Origin: Myxococcales bacterium UBA1238 | GTDB taxonomy: Bacteria; Myxococcota_A; Bradymonadia; UBA7976; UBA1532 | Assembly: GCA_002309015.1 (NCBI GenBank) | Contig: DBWM01000043.1 | Span: 8,292 to 72,291, forward strand | DNA: 64,000 bases | Reading direction: 5' to 3' | Shown: in pieces, positions 33,473-42,008 of the stretch | Layout of the letters: every line of letters begins with the position of its first letter | Numbering within the stretch: the first letter of the stretch is position 1 | Position numbers and translations under genes: made by a program | Notes under the pieces: model-generated | The model's input: the letters and a program-made list of their open reading frames with translations, nothing else | What the model was told of the DNA's origin: nothing | Database searches by the model: none

Positions 33473-33835
33473 ATGTCGGAGCCACAAGAAAACGATTTCT
33501 CAAAAATCGCCTTAAAATTCCCGCAGTTAACTGGTAGCGACAGGCGTGCGCTGCGCGCTGCCGGGCATCATTTAAACCCCATGGTGATGGTGGGCCGTCT
33601 GGGCGTGACCGATGCGGTGATCGAGGCCACCGATGAAGCCTTGCAAACCCATGAATTAATTAAGGTTTCTGTTTCTGGGGATGCCCCTGATTCGCGCAAG
33701 GATGCGCCCCAGATTCTGGCCGAGGCGACGGGCAGCCTCGTGGTTCAAATCATCGGCCGCACTTGCCTTCTGTATCGGCCCAGGCGCGAAGAATCTCCTG
33801 AAAACAAAGAAGAAACGGGCGGGGAAAACGGATGA
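33473..33835 (+). CDS. yhbY: CRS1-YhbY-type RNA-binding protein
   Basis: A 120-residue protein with one CRM domain: LTGSDRRALRAAGHHLNPMVMVGRLG, ALQTHELIKVSV and a final IIGRTCLLYR strand. YhbY in E. coli associates with pre-50S ribosomal particles. Short charged tails flank the domain, with an acidic C-terminus. The ATG at 33473 follows TTAGGAG. Its stop overlaps the start of the next gene by 4 bp. Confidence 0.92.
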   Translation: MSEPQENDFSKIALKFPQLTGSDRRALRAAGHHLNPMVMVGRLGVTDAVIEATDEALQTHELIKVSVSGDAPDSRKDAPQILAEATGSLVVQIIGRTCLLYRPRREESPENKEETGGENG

Positions 33836-34443
33836 TTCTGCAAATGGATGGCGAGCATCCCACGCCGCATCGCATGGAGCGGGTGCTCACGTTTTTAAAA
33901 GATGACGGCGTCATCGCGCTGCCCACCGACACCACGTACGCTTTAGCCTGCCTGCCCAACAACAAGACGGCCGTAGACAAGATGCGCGCGCTGCGCCGCC
34001 TGGATCCCAAAAAGAATCTGTCGCTGGTCTTTTCGGATTTCAGCCAGCTCAGTCAATATGCCCTCGTCGATAACGAAACTTACCGGATTTTAAAGGAATT
34101 TCTTCCAGGACCTGTAACTTTTATTCTCGAAGCGAGTCGCAATCTGCCTCGGCTGATCGGCGATAAGCGCAAGCGATTTGGCGTTCGTATGCCGAAGTCG
34201 CCCTTCATCACCGCGCTGGTCGAAGCGCTTCAGACGCCCCTCGCGGTCACCTCGGCGATCGATCCTGAAACGGGCGATGTGGCCAACGATCCCTGGACGG
34301 TAGAAGAGTTTTTTGGTCACGGACTGGCGGCGGTCGTCGATGCGGGCGATGTGCCGGGCGAGTTTTCGTCGGTGGTCGATTTGAGCAACGGCGAGCCGCA
34401 GGTTTTGCGCGAAGGTTTGGGCGACGTGAGCGCCCTGATGTAG
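33832..34443 (+). CDS. YciO-type Sua5/YrdC family protein
   Basis: A 203-residue member of the Sua5/YrdC/YciO family, which includes the threonylcarbamoyl-AMP synthases for tRNA t6A37. The motifs GVIALPTDTTYALAC, LSLVFSDFSQLSQYALVD and the closing REGLGDVSALM align with E. coli YciO rather than TsaC. YciO proteins have weak or no t6A synthesis activity, so the role is uncertain unless this is the only family member. It is coupled to yhbY (4-bp overlap) and convergent with the tRNA-Pro/rpe unit. Confidence 0.88.
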   Translation: MILQMDGEHPTPHRMERVLTFLKDDGVIALPTDTTYALACLPNNKTAVDKMRALRRLDPKKNLSLVFSDFSQLSQYALVDNETYRILKEFLPGPVTFILEASRNLPRLIGDKRKRFGVRMPKSPFITALVEALQTPLAVTSAIDPETGDVANDPWTVEEFFGHGLAAVVDAGDVPGEFSSVVDLSNGEPQVLREGLGDVSALM

Positions 34444-34481
34444 GCCGTGGAGCCTTTTGATTTTCGGGCGTGAGATACAAA

Positions 34482-34511
34482 AAAAGCTGAAGCCTTTCGA
34501 CCTCAGCTTTT
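34482..34511. terminator. Bidirectional intrinsic terminator
   Basis: The arms at 34482-34490 and 34503-34511 (AAAAGCTGA/TCAGCTTTT) form a 9-bp stem. On the minus strand the hairpin is followed by a long T-run, directly after the tRNA-Pro gene; on the plus strand a shorter T-run follows, serving the yhbY-yciO unit. Confidence 0.85.
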
Positions 34512-34512
34512 G

Positions 34513-34586
34513 TCGGGGTGAGAGGATTTGAACCTCCGACTCCTTGCTCCCGAAGCAAGTGCGCTACCAGACTGCGCTACACCCCG
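34513..34586 (-). tRNA. tRNA-Pro, anticodon CGG
   Basis: A 74-nt cloverleaf: acceptor stem CGGGGTG/CACCCCG, D-arm GCGC/GCGC, anticodon stem CTTGC/GCAAG with loop TTCGGGA (anticodon CGG, reads CCG), and T-arm GGAGG-TTCAAAT-CCTCT. The discriminator base is A and CCA is not encoded. The 5' end overlaps the last ten bases of rpe, so it is probably transcribed with the operon above it; a terminator follows immediately. Confidence 0.97.
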
Positions 34587-35266
34587 GTTTCTCGCTGTTT
34601 GATGCCTCTCTGAGCTTCGGCGCGAATCGCTGCAATCGCTGATTCGTAACTTGGAGCCCCAAAAACCGCAGAGCCTGCAACCAGAACATCTGCGCCCGCA
34701 AGGGCAACATCAAAAGCGGTGGCGGCATTTACACCACCATCGACCTCGATGTCAATCTTTTTTGACACGTGGCTCAGTTTGTCGCGTAATTCTCTGATTT
34801 TATTTAAACTTTGCGGAATAAACTTTTGGCCTCCGAAGCCGGGATTGACGGTCATGAGGAGTACGAGATCGATGTCTTCGAGGACATAATCGAGGACGCT
34901 GAGCGGGGTGTGCGGGTTTAAGCTGACGCCCACATGCGCGCCGGTCTGCCGAACCACCTGGATGCTGCGGTGCAAATGGCGCGTGGCCTCTGCGTGGATG
35001 GTGATCACGTCGGCGCCCGCCTTGCGAAATTGGGGCGCATATTGATCGGGATCCTCGATCATCAGATGGACATCAAAGCAGAGCTTGGTCGCTTCTCTCG
35101 CATCGGCAACGAATTTGGGACCAAACGTGATATTCGGCACAAAATGGCCATCCATCACGTCGAGATGGATCCAATCGGCGCCGGCGGCGGTGACCGCGCG
35201 GATTTCGTCGCCGAGGCGGCTGAAGTTGGCGGAGAGGACGGATGGGGCGATGAAAGGTGCGTTCAC
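34577..35266 (-). CDS. rpe: Ribulose-phosphate 3-epimerase
   Basis: A 229-residue TIM-barrel enzyme interconverting ribulose-5-phosphate and xylulose-5-phosphate. Motifs are IAPSVLSANF, HLDVMDGHFVPNITFG (metal His and Asp), MTVNPGFGGQKF and VDGGVN. The start overlaps the rsmB stop by 4 bp. The stop codon TAG and the preceding codons lie inside the 5' acceptor-stem region of tRNA-Pro, so RNase P cleavage of a joint transcript would remove the stop from the mRNA. Confidence 0.96.
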   Translation of the reverse strand: MNAPFIAPSVLSANFSRLGDEIRAVTAAGADWIHLDVMDGHFVPNITFGPKFVADAREATKLCFDVHLMIEDPDQYAPQFRKAGADVITIHAEATRHLHRSIQVVRQTGAHVGVSLNPHTPLSVLDYVLEDIDLVLLMTVNPGFGGQKFIPQSLNKIRELRDKLSHVSKKIDIEVDGGVNAATAFDVALAGADVLVAGSAVFGAPSYESAIAAIRAEAQRGIKQRETGV

Positions 35267-36597
35267 GGGATCTCCTTACGGCGCAGGCGGGCGGCAAAAA
35301 AACTGTCGGTACCGTCGCGCATTGCGCTCGGAGTGAGCATGCGGTTTTGGATCATTTGAGCCCAGCGTTGCTCCAGATGCGGGGGCATTTCAAGCTCAAA
35401 GTCTTCGTTTTTGCTTAAGAATTCCTCGATGACTGAGGGGCCTTCTTCGGGTGTGTCGCTGCAGACGCTGTAAACCAGAACGCCGCCGGGTTTTAGGCTT
35501 TGCGCGCATTGCTGCAGGATTCGGCCTTGCCTTGCGGCGCAGGCTTCGATGTCTTTGGGGACCCTGCGCCAGCGGATTTCGGGATGCCTTCTTAAAATGC
35601 CGAGCCCGGTGCAGGGCGCGTCCACCAGAATGCGATCGAAGGTTTGATCGATCGGCGTTTCGGCGTCGTGGCAGCAGGTTTGAACGCCGGTGAGCGAGGC
35701 CAGTTCCTTCTTTAAGCGCTCAGCCCTTGCGGGATGCGCGTCGCTCGCCAAAAGATGCCCCGAGCCCTTCATCAATCGCCAGATATAGCGGCTCTTGCCA
35801 CCGGGAGCTGCACAGGAATCCCAAATATTTTCGCCAGGTTGCGGGTCAAGCAGCAGAACCACCAGCTGCGAGGCTTCGTCCTGCACGCGCCATAAACCTT
35901 CTTTGAACGAAGGCAGCGCAAAGGGCGTTTCATGCAGGATTTCGAGCGCTTCCCAGGCAAACGGGCGGGGTTCTGTCCGGGCGCCTTCTGATTTGAGTAA
36001 ATCTGCAAGATGGTCGCGATCGAGTTCAAAGGGCTCGGGGCGCAGGATTAACGCGGCATGCTCGTTGTTTGATTTTAGCCGTGAAAGCGTCGCTTCCAAG
36101 CCATATTGCGCGATCCACCTGCGGATCATCCAGCTCGGGTGGCTGTGGCGGACGGCCAGGCTTCTGACGCTGTCATCGTCGGGTAACTGCTCGCCCTGCC
36201 TTAGAAAATGGCGCAGGACGCCGTTGACCACTTTGGTTGCGCCTTCGTTTAACCAGGCCCGGCTTTGCTCCACCGCTTCGTGCACCACCGCCCGCGCGGG
36301 GATGCGATCCAAAAAGAGGAGCTGGTAGAGCGCGATGCGAAGGATGTTGAGCAGGCGCGGATCCGCCTTTTGGATACCCCGTAAGAGCAGCTGCCCCAAT
36401 GTAAAATCGAGCCTCGAACGCCAGCGGACGGCCCCCATGGCGAGCTCCAGCGCGAGCCTCCGATCGCGCGGTTCCAGGTGAGCGCGCTGAGCCAGACTCT
36501 CGAGATAAGGCTGCAGATAGGCGTCCTCGTCCTCGAGGCCCAAAAGGACCTGCAATGCGACGTCGCGGGCAGAACTGAGGGGCTTTTTGGGATTCAA
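35263..36597 (-). CDS. rsmB: 16S rRNA (cytosine-967-C5)-methyltransferase
   Basis: A 444-residue enzyme with an N-terminal NusB-like domain (about residues 1-150) and a C-terminal methyltransferase domain: SAM motif CAAPGGKS, DAPCTGLGILRRHPEIRW, and YSVCSDTPEEG, where the second conserved Cys forms the covalent RNA intermediate. It overlaps fmt upstream and rpe downstream by 4 bp each, the common def-fmt-rsmB arrangement. Confidence 0.96.
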   Translation of the reverse strand: MNPKKPLSSARDVALQVLLGLEDEDAYLQPYLESLAQRAHLEPRDRRLALELAMGAVRWRSRLDFTLGQLLLRGIQKADPRLLNILRIALYQLLFLDRIPARAVVHEAVEQSRAWLNEGATKVVNGVLRHFLRQGEQLPDDDSVRSLAVRHSHPSWMIRRWIAQYGLEATLSRLKSNNEHAALILRPEPFELDRDHLADLLKSEGARTEPRPFAWEALEILHETPFALPSFKEGLWRVQDEASQLVVLLLDPQPGENIWDSCAAPGGKSRYIWRLMKGSGHLLASDAHPARAERLKKELASLTGVQTCCHDAETPIDQTFDRILVDAPCTGLGILRRHPEIRWRRVPKDIEACAARQGRILQQCAQSLKPGGVLVYSVCSDTPEEGPSVIEEFLSKNEDFELEMPPHLEQRWAQMIQNRMLTPSAMRDGTDSFFAARLRRKEIP

Positions 36598-37523
36598 AGC
36601 GCTGTCCCCACGGGCAAAAGCCCTGATTGCAGAAACTCTTTACCGGTCACCACGCGGCGGCCCGGGCGCTGCAGGCGGAGCAACGTGAGGCTGCCTTCTC
36701 CGCAGGCGACCCGCGGACCTTCGGGATCGTGGGCGATCACAACCCCCGGCGTATGCTGAGATTCTTCTTTGTTTACGCGAACCTGGTGGATTTTTAATGG
36801 GCCTTCGGGCTGATCGACGAAGCTTCCGGGCCAGGGGGAAACGCCGCGCACGAGATGATCAATTTTTTGAGCAGGCTGGTTAAAATCGATGCGGCCGAGG
36901 CTCTTTTGAAGCGGCGGAGCGGCCGTCGCCAGCGAAGGATCCTGCGGCGTAAACCGGAGCTCGCCCTTCTGCAATGCGTGGATGGCTTCTTCCATCAAAT
37001 CTGCGCTGATGAGGCTCAGTCGCTCCTGAAGCTCGCCTGCGGTCTCTTCGGGCAAAATGGGTACGCGCCGCACAAGGCCCACGTCGCCTTCGTCCATGCC
37101 TTCGCTCATGCGCATGATCGAGATGCCGGTCTCGCTGTCGCCCGCGATGATCGACCATTGGATGGGCGCCGCGCCTCTCCAGCGGGGCAGCAGACTGGCG
37201 TGGCCGTTTAAACATCCAAAACGAGGTAACTCCAGATACCGCTTAGGTAAAATGCGTCCGTAAGCGACCACCACGCAGAGATCGGGTTCCAGGGCTTTGA
37301 GGGTGTTAAAACTCGTATTGTTTAAATGCGCCCATTGGTAGATCGGCGTGCCGTGGGCGGTGGCGCAGGCGGCTACGGGGGTTTGCTGCAGTTTTTGGCC
37401 GCGCCCTACGGGGCGATCGGGCTGGCTGACGACGGCGACGGGGGCGCAATCCATGCTGTAAAGGCGTTCGAGCGTGGGCACGGCGTAGGCGGGCGTACCC
37501 ATAAAAATGACGCGAAGGCTCAT
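36594..37523 (-). CDS. fmt: Methionyl-tRNA formyltransferase
   Basis: A 309-residue enzyme that formylates initiator Met-tRNA using 10-formyl-tetrahydrofolate. The N-terminal domain starts RVIFMGTPAYAVPTLE; the catalytic site is HASLLPRWRGAAPIQW with Asn, His and Asp in the usual positions, followed by GDSETGISIM; the C-terminal tRNA-binding domain contains VRGVSPWPGSF. It is coupled to def by a 4-bp overlap. Confidence 0.97.
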   Translation of the reverse strand: MSLRVIFMGTPAYAVPTLERLYSMDCAPVAVVSQPDRPVGRGQKLQQTPVAACATAHGTPIYQWAHLNNTSFNTLKALEPDLCVVVAYGRILPKRYLELPRFGCLNGHASLLPRWRGAAPIQWSIIAGDSETGISIMRMSEGMDEGDVGLVRRVPILPEETAGELQERLSLISADLMEEAIHALQKGELRFTPQDPSLATAAPPLQKSLGRIDFNQPAQKIDHLVRGVSPWPGSFVDQPEGPLKIHQVRVNKEESQHTPGVVIAHDPEGPRVACGEGSLTLLRLQRPGRRVVTGKEFLQSGLLPVGTAL

Positions 37524-38029
37524 AGATCCTCGTTGGTTTTTGCAGGGTTAAGATCAAAATAGTTGTTCAGCAGCGCGCGCGCTTCAAGCGAACCCAACCG
37601 ATCGAAATAGAGTCTGCCATCTAAATGATCGCATTCATGGGCGATGCAGACGGCCAGAAGCTCATGGGCCAAAAGTGTTTGAGTATCGCCAAAAGGCGTT
37701 TGATATTCAACAGTTATGTTGTTAAAACGCGGCACTTTTGCGCGCACGCCGGGCAGAGAAAGGCAGCCTTCGGTCCATTCGATCTCTTCGTCCTGGGCCA
37801 CAATGCGCGGATTGACCAGCGCAAGCGGCTCGCCCTGACGGATGTCGACGACGCAAAGCCTTTGCAGAATGCCCACCTGCGGCGCGGCCAGGCCTGCACC
37901 CTTTTGGGCGTACAGGGTTTCAAACAGATCATCGATCAGGGTTTTGAGCTCTGGGCCAAAATCGGTCACCGGCTTTGCAGTCTGACGCAAAAAGGGATCG
38001 GGCCAGGTGAGGACGTTCAAAATGGTCAT
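37520..38029 (-). CDS. def: Peptide deformylase
   Basis: A 169-residue metalloenzyme removing the N-terminal formyl group from nascent proteins. All three signature motifs are present: GAGLAAPQVG, EGCLSLPG (metal-binding Cys) and HECDHLDG (the HExxH-type metal site). Length is typical. It lies between priA and fmt on the same strand, functionally paired with fmt. Confidence 0.97.
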   Translation of the reverse strand: MTILNVLTWPDPFLRQTAKPVTDFGPELKTLIDDLFETLYAQKGAGLAAPQVGILQRLCVVDIRQGEPLALVNPRIVAQDEEIEWTEGCLSLPGVRAKVPRFNNITVEYQTPFGDTQTLLAHELLAVCIAHECDHLDGRLYFDRLGSLEARALLNNYFDLNPAKTNEDL

Positions 38030-38128
38030 AGCTTGCTCTATAAAAACTTTTAAAATTGAATAGTTACGCTCTTGAACGGCCAGCGATCTTAGGGTGTGCG
38101 GGGCGATGAATCAATCCCTCCGCGACGC

Positions 38129-40504
38129 CTACAGAAAATCGTAGGGATCAATATCGAGAATCACATGCGGCTCGGAGCGCTGGAAGAGGGCCGGATCCAT
38201 CGTCGAAAGCAGCTTGCGCAAAGCGGAGCGCTGGGGCGATGTGATGAGCATCATAAACCTTGTTTTTCCGCGCAAAAGACCGATGGGCGCCAGCGTTGGA
38301 CCGCGCAGGATGATGGGATCGGTGGAAGCGATGTGATTGCGCAGGCGCTTTGCGATCTCTTTGGCCAGCTTTTCTACGGCGTCGGACTGATGGCCTTCGA
38401 TGCGTAAAACAGCGGCGTAAGAGGAGGGCGGATAGCCGCGTAACTGCCGCAATTGCAATTCATTTTGGGCAAACTGAGCGTAGTTTTGATCGCGGATCGC
38501 CTGAAGGCAGGGGTGATCGGGATTGTAAGTTTGTATGAACACGCGTCCAGGCAACTGACCGCGACCCGCTCGCCCCGCCACCTGGGTTAAAAGCTGGAAA
38601 GTCCGCTCGCTGGAACGGAAATCCGGAAACGAGAGGCTGATGTCGGCCGAGAGGACGCCCACCAGGGTGACGCGATGGAAATCATGCCCTTTGGTGACCA
38701 TCTGCGTGCCGATGAGGAGGTCGATTTCGCCCTGATTCATGCGCCGGAGGATGTCTTCGAGATGGCGCGCCGTCTGTGCGGTGTCGCGGTCGAGCCTCGC
38801 GATGCGCGCGTTGGGCCAGAGCCAGCTGAGCGCTTCTTCGACCCGTTCGGTCCCCTGGCCGGGCATCTCAAAACCGGGATGTCCGCAGTGAGGGCAATGA
38901 TCCGGGAGCGGGCGGCAGGCGTCGCAGTAATGGCATCGCAAAAGCTGGGATCTTTGGTGCCAGGTATATGAAATGGAACAGGAATTACATTCGAGTACCT
39001 GACCGCAGGAAGGGCAGATCACGACGTTGCTGAAGCCACGGCGGTTTAAAAAGAGGATCGCCTGTTCGCCGCGCGCGAGGGTTTCGCTGATGGCATGGCG
39101 CAAGGGCAGAGAGAGGAGGGCGGCGCGATCCTGGGGCGGCTGATGGCAGCGGAGATCGATCATCTCGATGCGCGGGAGCCTGCCGCCGGTGGGGCGTTCG
39201 GTGAGAGAGATGCGCGTGAGCTTGCCGATCCTTGCGTTGTGGGCGCTCTCCAGTGAAGGCGTGGCGGAGCCTAAGATGACGACGGCGTTTTCGCGCTGTC
39301 CCCGGACCAATGCCATGTCGCGGCCCTGATAGCGCACGCCTTCGGCTTGTTTAAACGAGGGATCGTGCTCTTCGTCTACGATGATGAGGCCAAGATTGCG
39401 GAGCGGGGCAAAGATGCTCGAGCGCGCGCCGATGGCGACCTGGACGAGACCTTGCCTGCAACGGCGCCACTGGTCCAGACGTTCACCGGGTGTAAGTCCT
39501 GAATGTAGAACGGCAATCTGGTCACCGAGGCGGGCTCTGAAGCGCCTGACCAGCTGCGGTGTGAGGGCGATTTCGGGGACCAGGACGAGGGCGCTCTGAC
39601 CTCGGGCGAGGGCCTTTTCGATGACATGCAGATAAACTTCGGTTTTGCCGGATCCCGTGACGCCGTGAAGCAAAAAACCGCAGTAACCCTGGGCTGAAGA
39701 GATTTGATCGACCGCTTTTTGCTGCGCTGCGTTCAGTTGCGGCGGGCGATCCCGCTCGATTTTGGCCGCAAAAAAAGGATTGCGCTCAATCTCTATCTCT
39801 TCTTCTGCGATGAGATGCTCTTCGAGCAGGCGCTTGATGTGAGGCGCGCAGTTCTTAAAAACTTGTTTGATTTCGGTGAGTTGCGAGACGCCATGCTCGA
39901 TGAGCCACCGATGGATTTCATCACATTTGAGCGGTCTTTTGCGCAAGGGCAAGGGGGCGATGGCGCGATAACTCAAAGCGGTTTTGGGCTCGACTTTGGT
40001 TTTGGTGATGTGACAGCGTTCGAGCCAGCCGCTCTCGATGGCGTGGGGTATCTCTTTGGCGTAAGGCTTCAGCGCTGTCAGAGCGATGGGTGAGCCTTCT
40101 TTGGGCCAGTTTTTGAGCCATTCGGGCGCTGTGGGAGCGAGAGCCTGGGCGGTGCGCCGTACCGCTGGGATAAAGATGGGATCGTTGCCTGCCGGATGGG
40201 CTCCGCGCAGCACTTCACCGGGAGCTGCGCAGTAATAGTCCGCTAACCAGAGGCAAAAACTGAGGATTTGCGGCGTAAAGGTGGGCTCTGAATCGAGGAT
40301 TCCGATGATGGGCTGAAGCGCGATTTGGCTTGGCGGCTCAGTATTTCGGCGCACCAGATAACCGGTCATCTTTCGCGGACCAAAGGGAACCAATACCCGC
40401 ATCCCAGGCTGAGCCTGGGCATCGAGCGCTTCGGGAATGGCATAGTGAAAGCAGGTTCTTAAGGGAATCGGGAGCGCGATCTCTGCGGTCAATGGCGGGC
40501 TCAA
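38129..40504 (-). CDS. priA: Primosomal protein N' (replication restart helicase)
   Basis: A 791-residue superfamily 2 helicase that reloads the replisome at stalled forks. It has the 3' DNA-binding domain, Walker A GVTGSGKTEVYL, the DEEH box in VDEEHDPSFKQ, and the zinc-binding insert with four C-x2-C pairs (CPSC, CNSC, CHYC, CPHC). The C-terminal helicase lobe includes QVAGRAGRG. It is the first gene of the priA-def-fmt-rsmB-rpe cluster, 99 bp before def. Confidence 0.97.
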   Translation of the reverse strand: MSPPLTAEIALPIPLRTCFHYAIPEALDAQAQPGMRVLVPFGPRKMTGYLVRRNTEPPSQIALQPIIGILDSEPTFTPQILSFCLWLADYYCAAPGEVLRGAHPAGNDPIFIPAVRRTAQALAPTAPEWLKNWPKEGSPIALTALKPYAKEIPHAIESGWLERCHITKTKVEPKTALSYRAIAPLPLRKRPLKCDEIHRWLIEHGVSQLTEIKQVFKNCAPHIKRLLEEHLIAEEEIEIERNPFFAAKIERDRPPQLNAAQQKAVDQISSAQGYCGFLLHGVTGSGKTEVYLHVIEKALARGQSALVLVPEIALTPQLVRRFRARLGDQIAVLHSGLTPGERLDQWRRCRQGLVQVAIGARSSIFAPLRNLGLIIVDEEHDPSFKQAEGVRYQGRDMALVRGQRENAVVILGSATPSLESAHNARIGKLTRISLTERPTGGRLPRIEMIDLRCHQPPQDRAALLSLPLRHAISETLARGEQAILFLNRRGFSNVVICPSCGQVLECNSCSISYTWHQRSQLLRCHYCDACRPLPDHCPHCGHPGFEMPGQGTERVEEALSWLWPNARIARLDRDTAQTARHLEDILRRMNQGEIDLLIGTQMVTKGHDFHRVTLVGVLSADISLSFPDFRSSERTFQLLTQVAGRAGRGQLPGRVFIQTYNPDHPCLQAIRDQNYAQFAQNELQLRQLRGYPPSSYAAVLRIEGHQSDAVEKLAKEIAKRLRNHIASTDPIILRGPTLAPIGLLRGKTRFMMLITSPQRSALRKLLSTMDPALFQRSEPHVILDIDPYDFL

Positions 40505-40763
40505 TTCGGGACTTCCCCCTTAAAAGCAAAATTTTGTCTGTCAGTGGTTCATTTTATGTAATAGCACTTGTCTTTTGGACAAAAAATTGAGAAATAAAAA
40601 CAGATCGAATTGCTGAGTGGGCAATTGCCTGAAGGTTTCTTGAATCTTTGGCTGAAGCGGCTTTAAGATTCAGGGCCATGGAAGGTACAATACCCGAGTG
40701 AGATGTGAGCCGCCCGGCTCCATCGTTGTTTCTTGCTCAGATTCTCTTCAAAGGGTTCATGCG

Positions 40764-41945
40764 ATGTCGATGAAGATTCAGATTCCGGTCGCTGCCTTGG
40801 CCGATTCCCATGTAGCCAACTGTCTGGCTCGTCTGATGGAAGCCCTGGGAAGCGCGAAGTTACAGGATGCTCAAAGGGATGTTTCCCAGGAAAAGCCATC
40901 TGTTGCGTCTTTGGTTCCTGCCATTCAAAAGGCTCCCGCTTCGATGCCCGCTGCAACGAAGGCTGAACCCGCTGTTGCGGCTCCGGTTGCAGCAAAAGCG
41001 CCTGCAGCTCCGGTTTCAAAGCCGGTTGTGACGACGGTTGCGCCTCCTGTGGCAGCGCCGGTTGCGGCTCCTGTGATTCCACATGTGAATCGCAGCAAGA
41101 ATGTGCTCGAAATCGATGATGTGAGCGAGCGCTATAAGCTCTTTTTGGAATCTTTGCCCGCGCGCTCCCGGCTCTTTTTGGATTTGGTTGAAAAGCGCGG
41201 CGTGCTCACCATCGACGAAGCGATGGAAGCGCTCGAGATGACGGTGGGCAAGGCGATGGGCGGTCTGACGGGATCCATTGCGCGCTGGGCGCCGGATTAC
41301 GGGGTCTGCGTGCCGTTTGAAGCCATTAAAGATGACAACGGTCGCCGCGCCTGGCGCTGGGTGGGCATGGACGGCTCCGGAAGGGAGCAGCCCGTCGAAA
41401 AGCAAAAGATCGCGGCCGAAGCAAAGCCTGCAGCTGAGGCAAAGCCCGCAAAGGAAGCCGCAAAGAAGACTGCAGCCGAGAACGCTAAGGCCGAAAAAGC
41501 GGAATCCGCGGAATCTGCGGTGAAATCAGCCGCCGTGGTTCAGAAACCCGTTCGTGACGCAGAAGAAGAGCAGCGTTTCAATGCGTTGCTCGCGAGTCTC
41601 GAGTCTTCGGATGCGCGCAAGTTTTTGTCGCTGGTGCGCGAATACAGCCGTCAGGGCAAAAAACTGACGCAAAGCGAGCTTCTCGATGCCTGCGGTCTGA
41701 AGCGCGCTTCTTATTTGGGCGAGATCCTGCGTCCGGTGATGGATGCGCTGATCCGGGCGGGCATGAGCAGTCTGCTGAGGACGGGCATCGCCGAAGTGAC
41801 GGGTCGCAACTGGGTTTGGGGGCCCGTTTACGACGAGGCGATCGCGGCTGCAGAAGCGGCGGATCCCTCTTTTAAGCCTGAAGAGGCGGTTGAAGATTTG
41901 CGGGCTCGCCCTTCGGTTCGCGTGCGCAAGCGTCAGGGTGAGTAA
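40764..41945 (+). CDS. Unrecognised protein, first of a tandem paralogue pair (probable winged-helix domains)
   Basis: A 393-residue protein of no family I recognise. Three shared blocks align with the next gene: an N-terminal helix (about residues 3-32), a central block at residues 121-200 containing RYKLFLESLP, IDEAMEALEM, VGKAMGGLTG, RWAP and AWRW, and a C-terminal block near 270-354. The central and C-terminal blocks have the helix-helix-helix-strand rhythm of winged-helix DNA-binding domains. They are joined by low-complexity linkers rich in Ala/Pro/Val (45-108) and Ala/Lys/Glu (210-262), as in nucleoid-associated proteins. No enzymatic motif or signal peptide. DNA binding is inference. 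ATG at 40764. Confidence 0.75.
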   Translation: MSMKIQIPVAALADSHVANCLARLMEALGSAKLQDAQRDVSQEKPSVASLVPAIQKAPASMPAATKAEPAVAAPVAAKAPAAPVSKPVVTTVAPPVAAPVAAPVIPHVNRSKNVLEIDDVSERYKLFLESLPARSRLFLDLVEKRGVLTIDEAMEALEMTVGKAMGGLTGSIARWAPDYGVCVPFEAIKDDNGRRAWRWVGMDGSGREQPVEKQKIAAEAKPAAEAKPAKEAAKKTAAENAKAEKAESAESAVKSAAVVQKPVRDAEEEQRFNALLASLESSDARKFLSLVREYSRQGKKLTQSELLDACGLKRASYLGEILRPVMDALIRAGMSSLLRTGIAEVTGRNWVWGPVYDEAIAAAEAADPSFKPEEAVEDLRARPSVRVRKRQGE

Positions 41946-42008
41946 GCTCGCCCTCCATTCATCTCTTTCCTCGCTTCCTACCTGCAAGCTCTATAAGGAA
42001 ACAGATAG

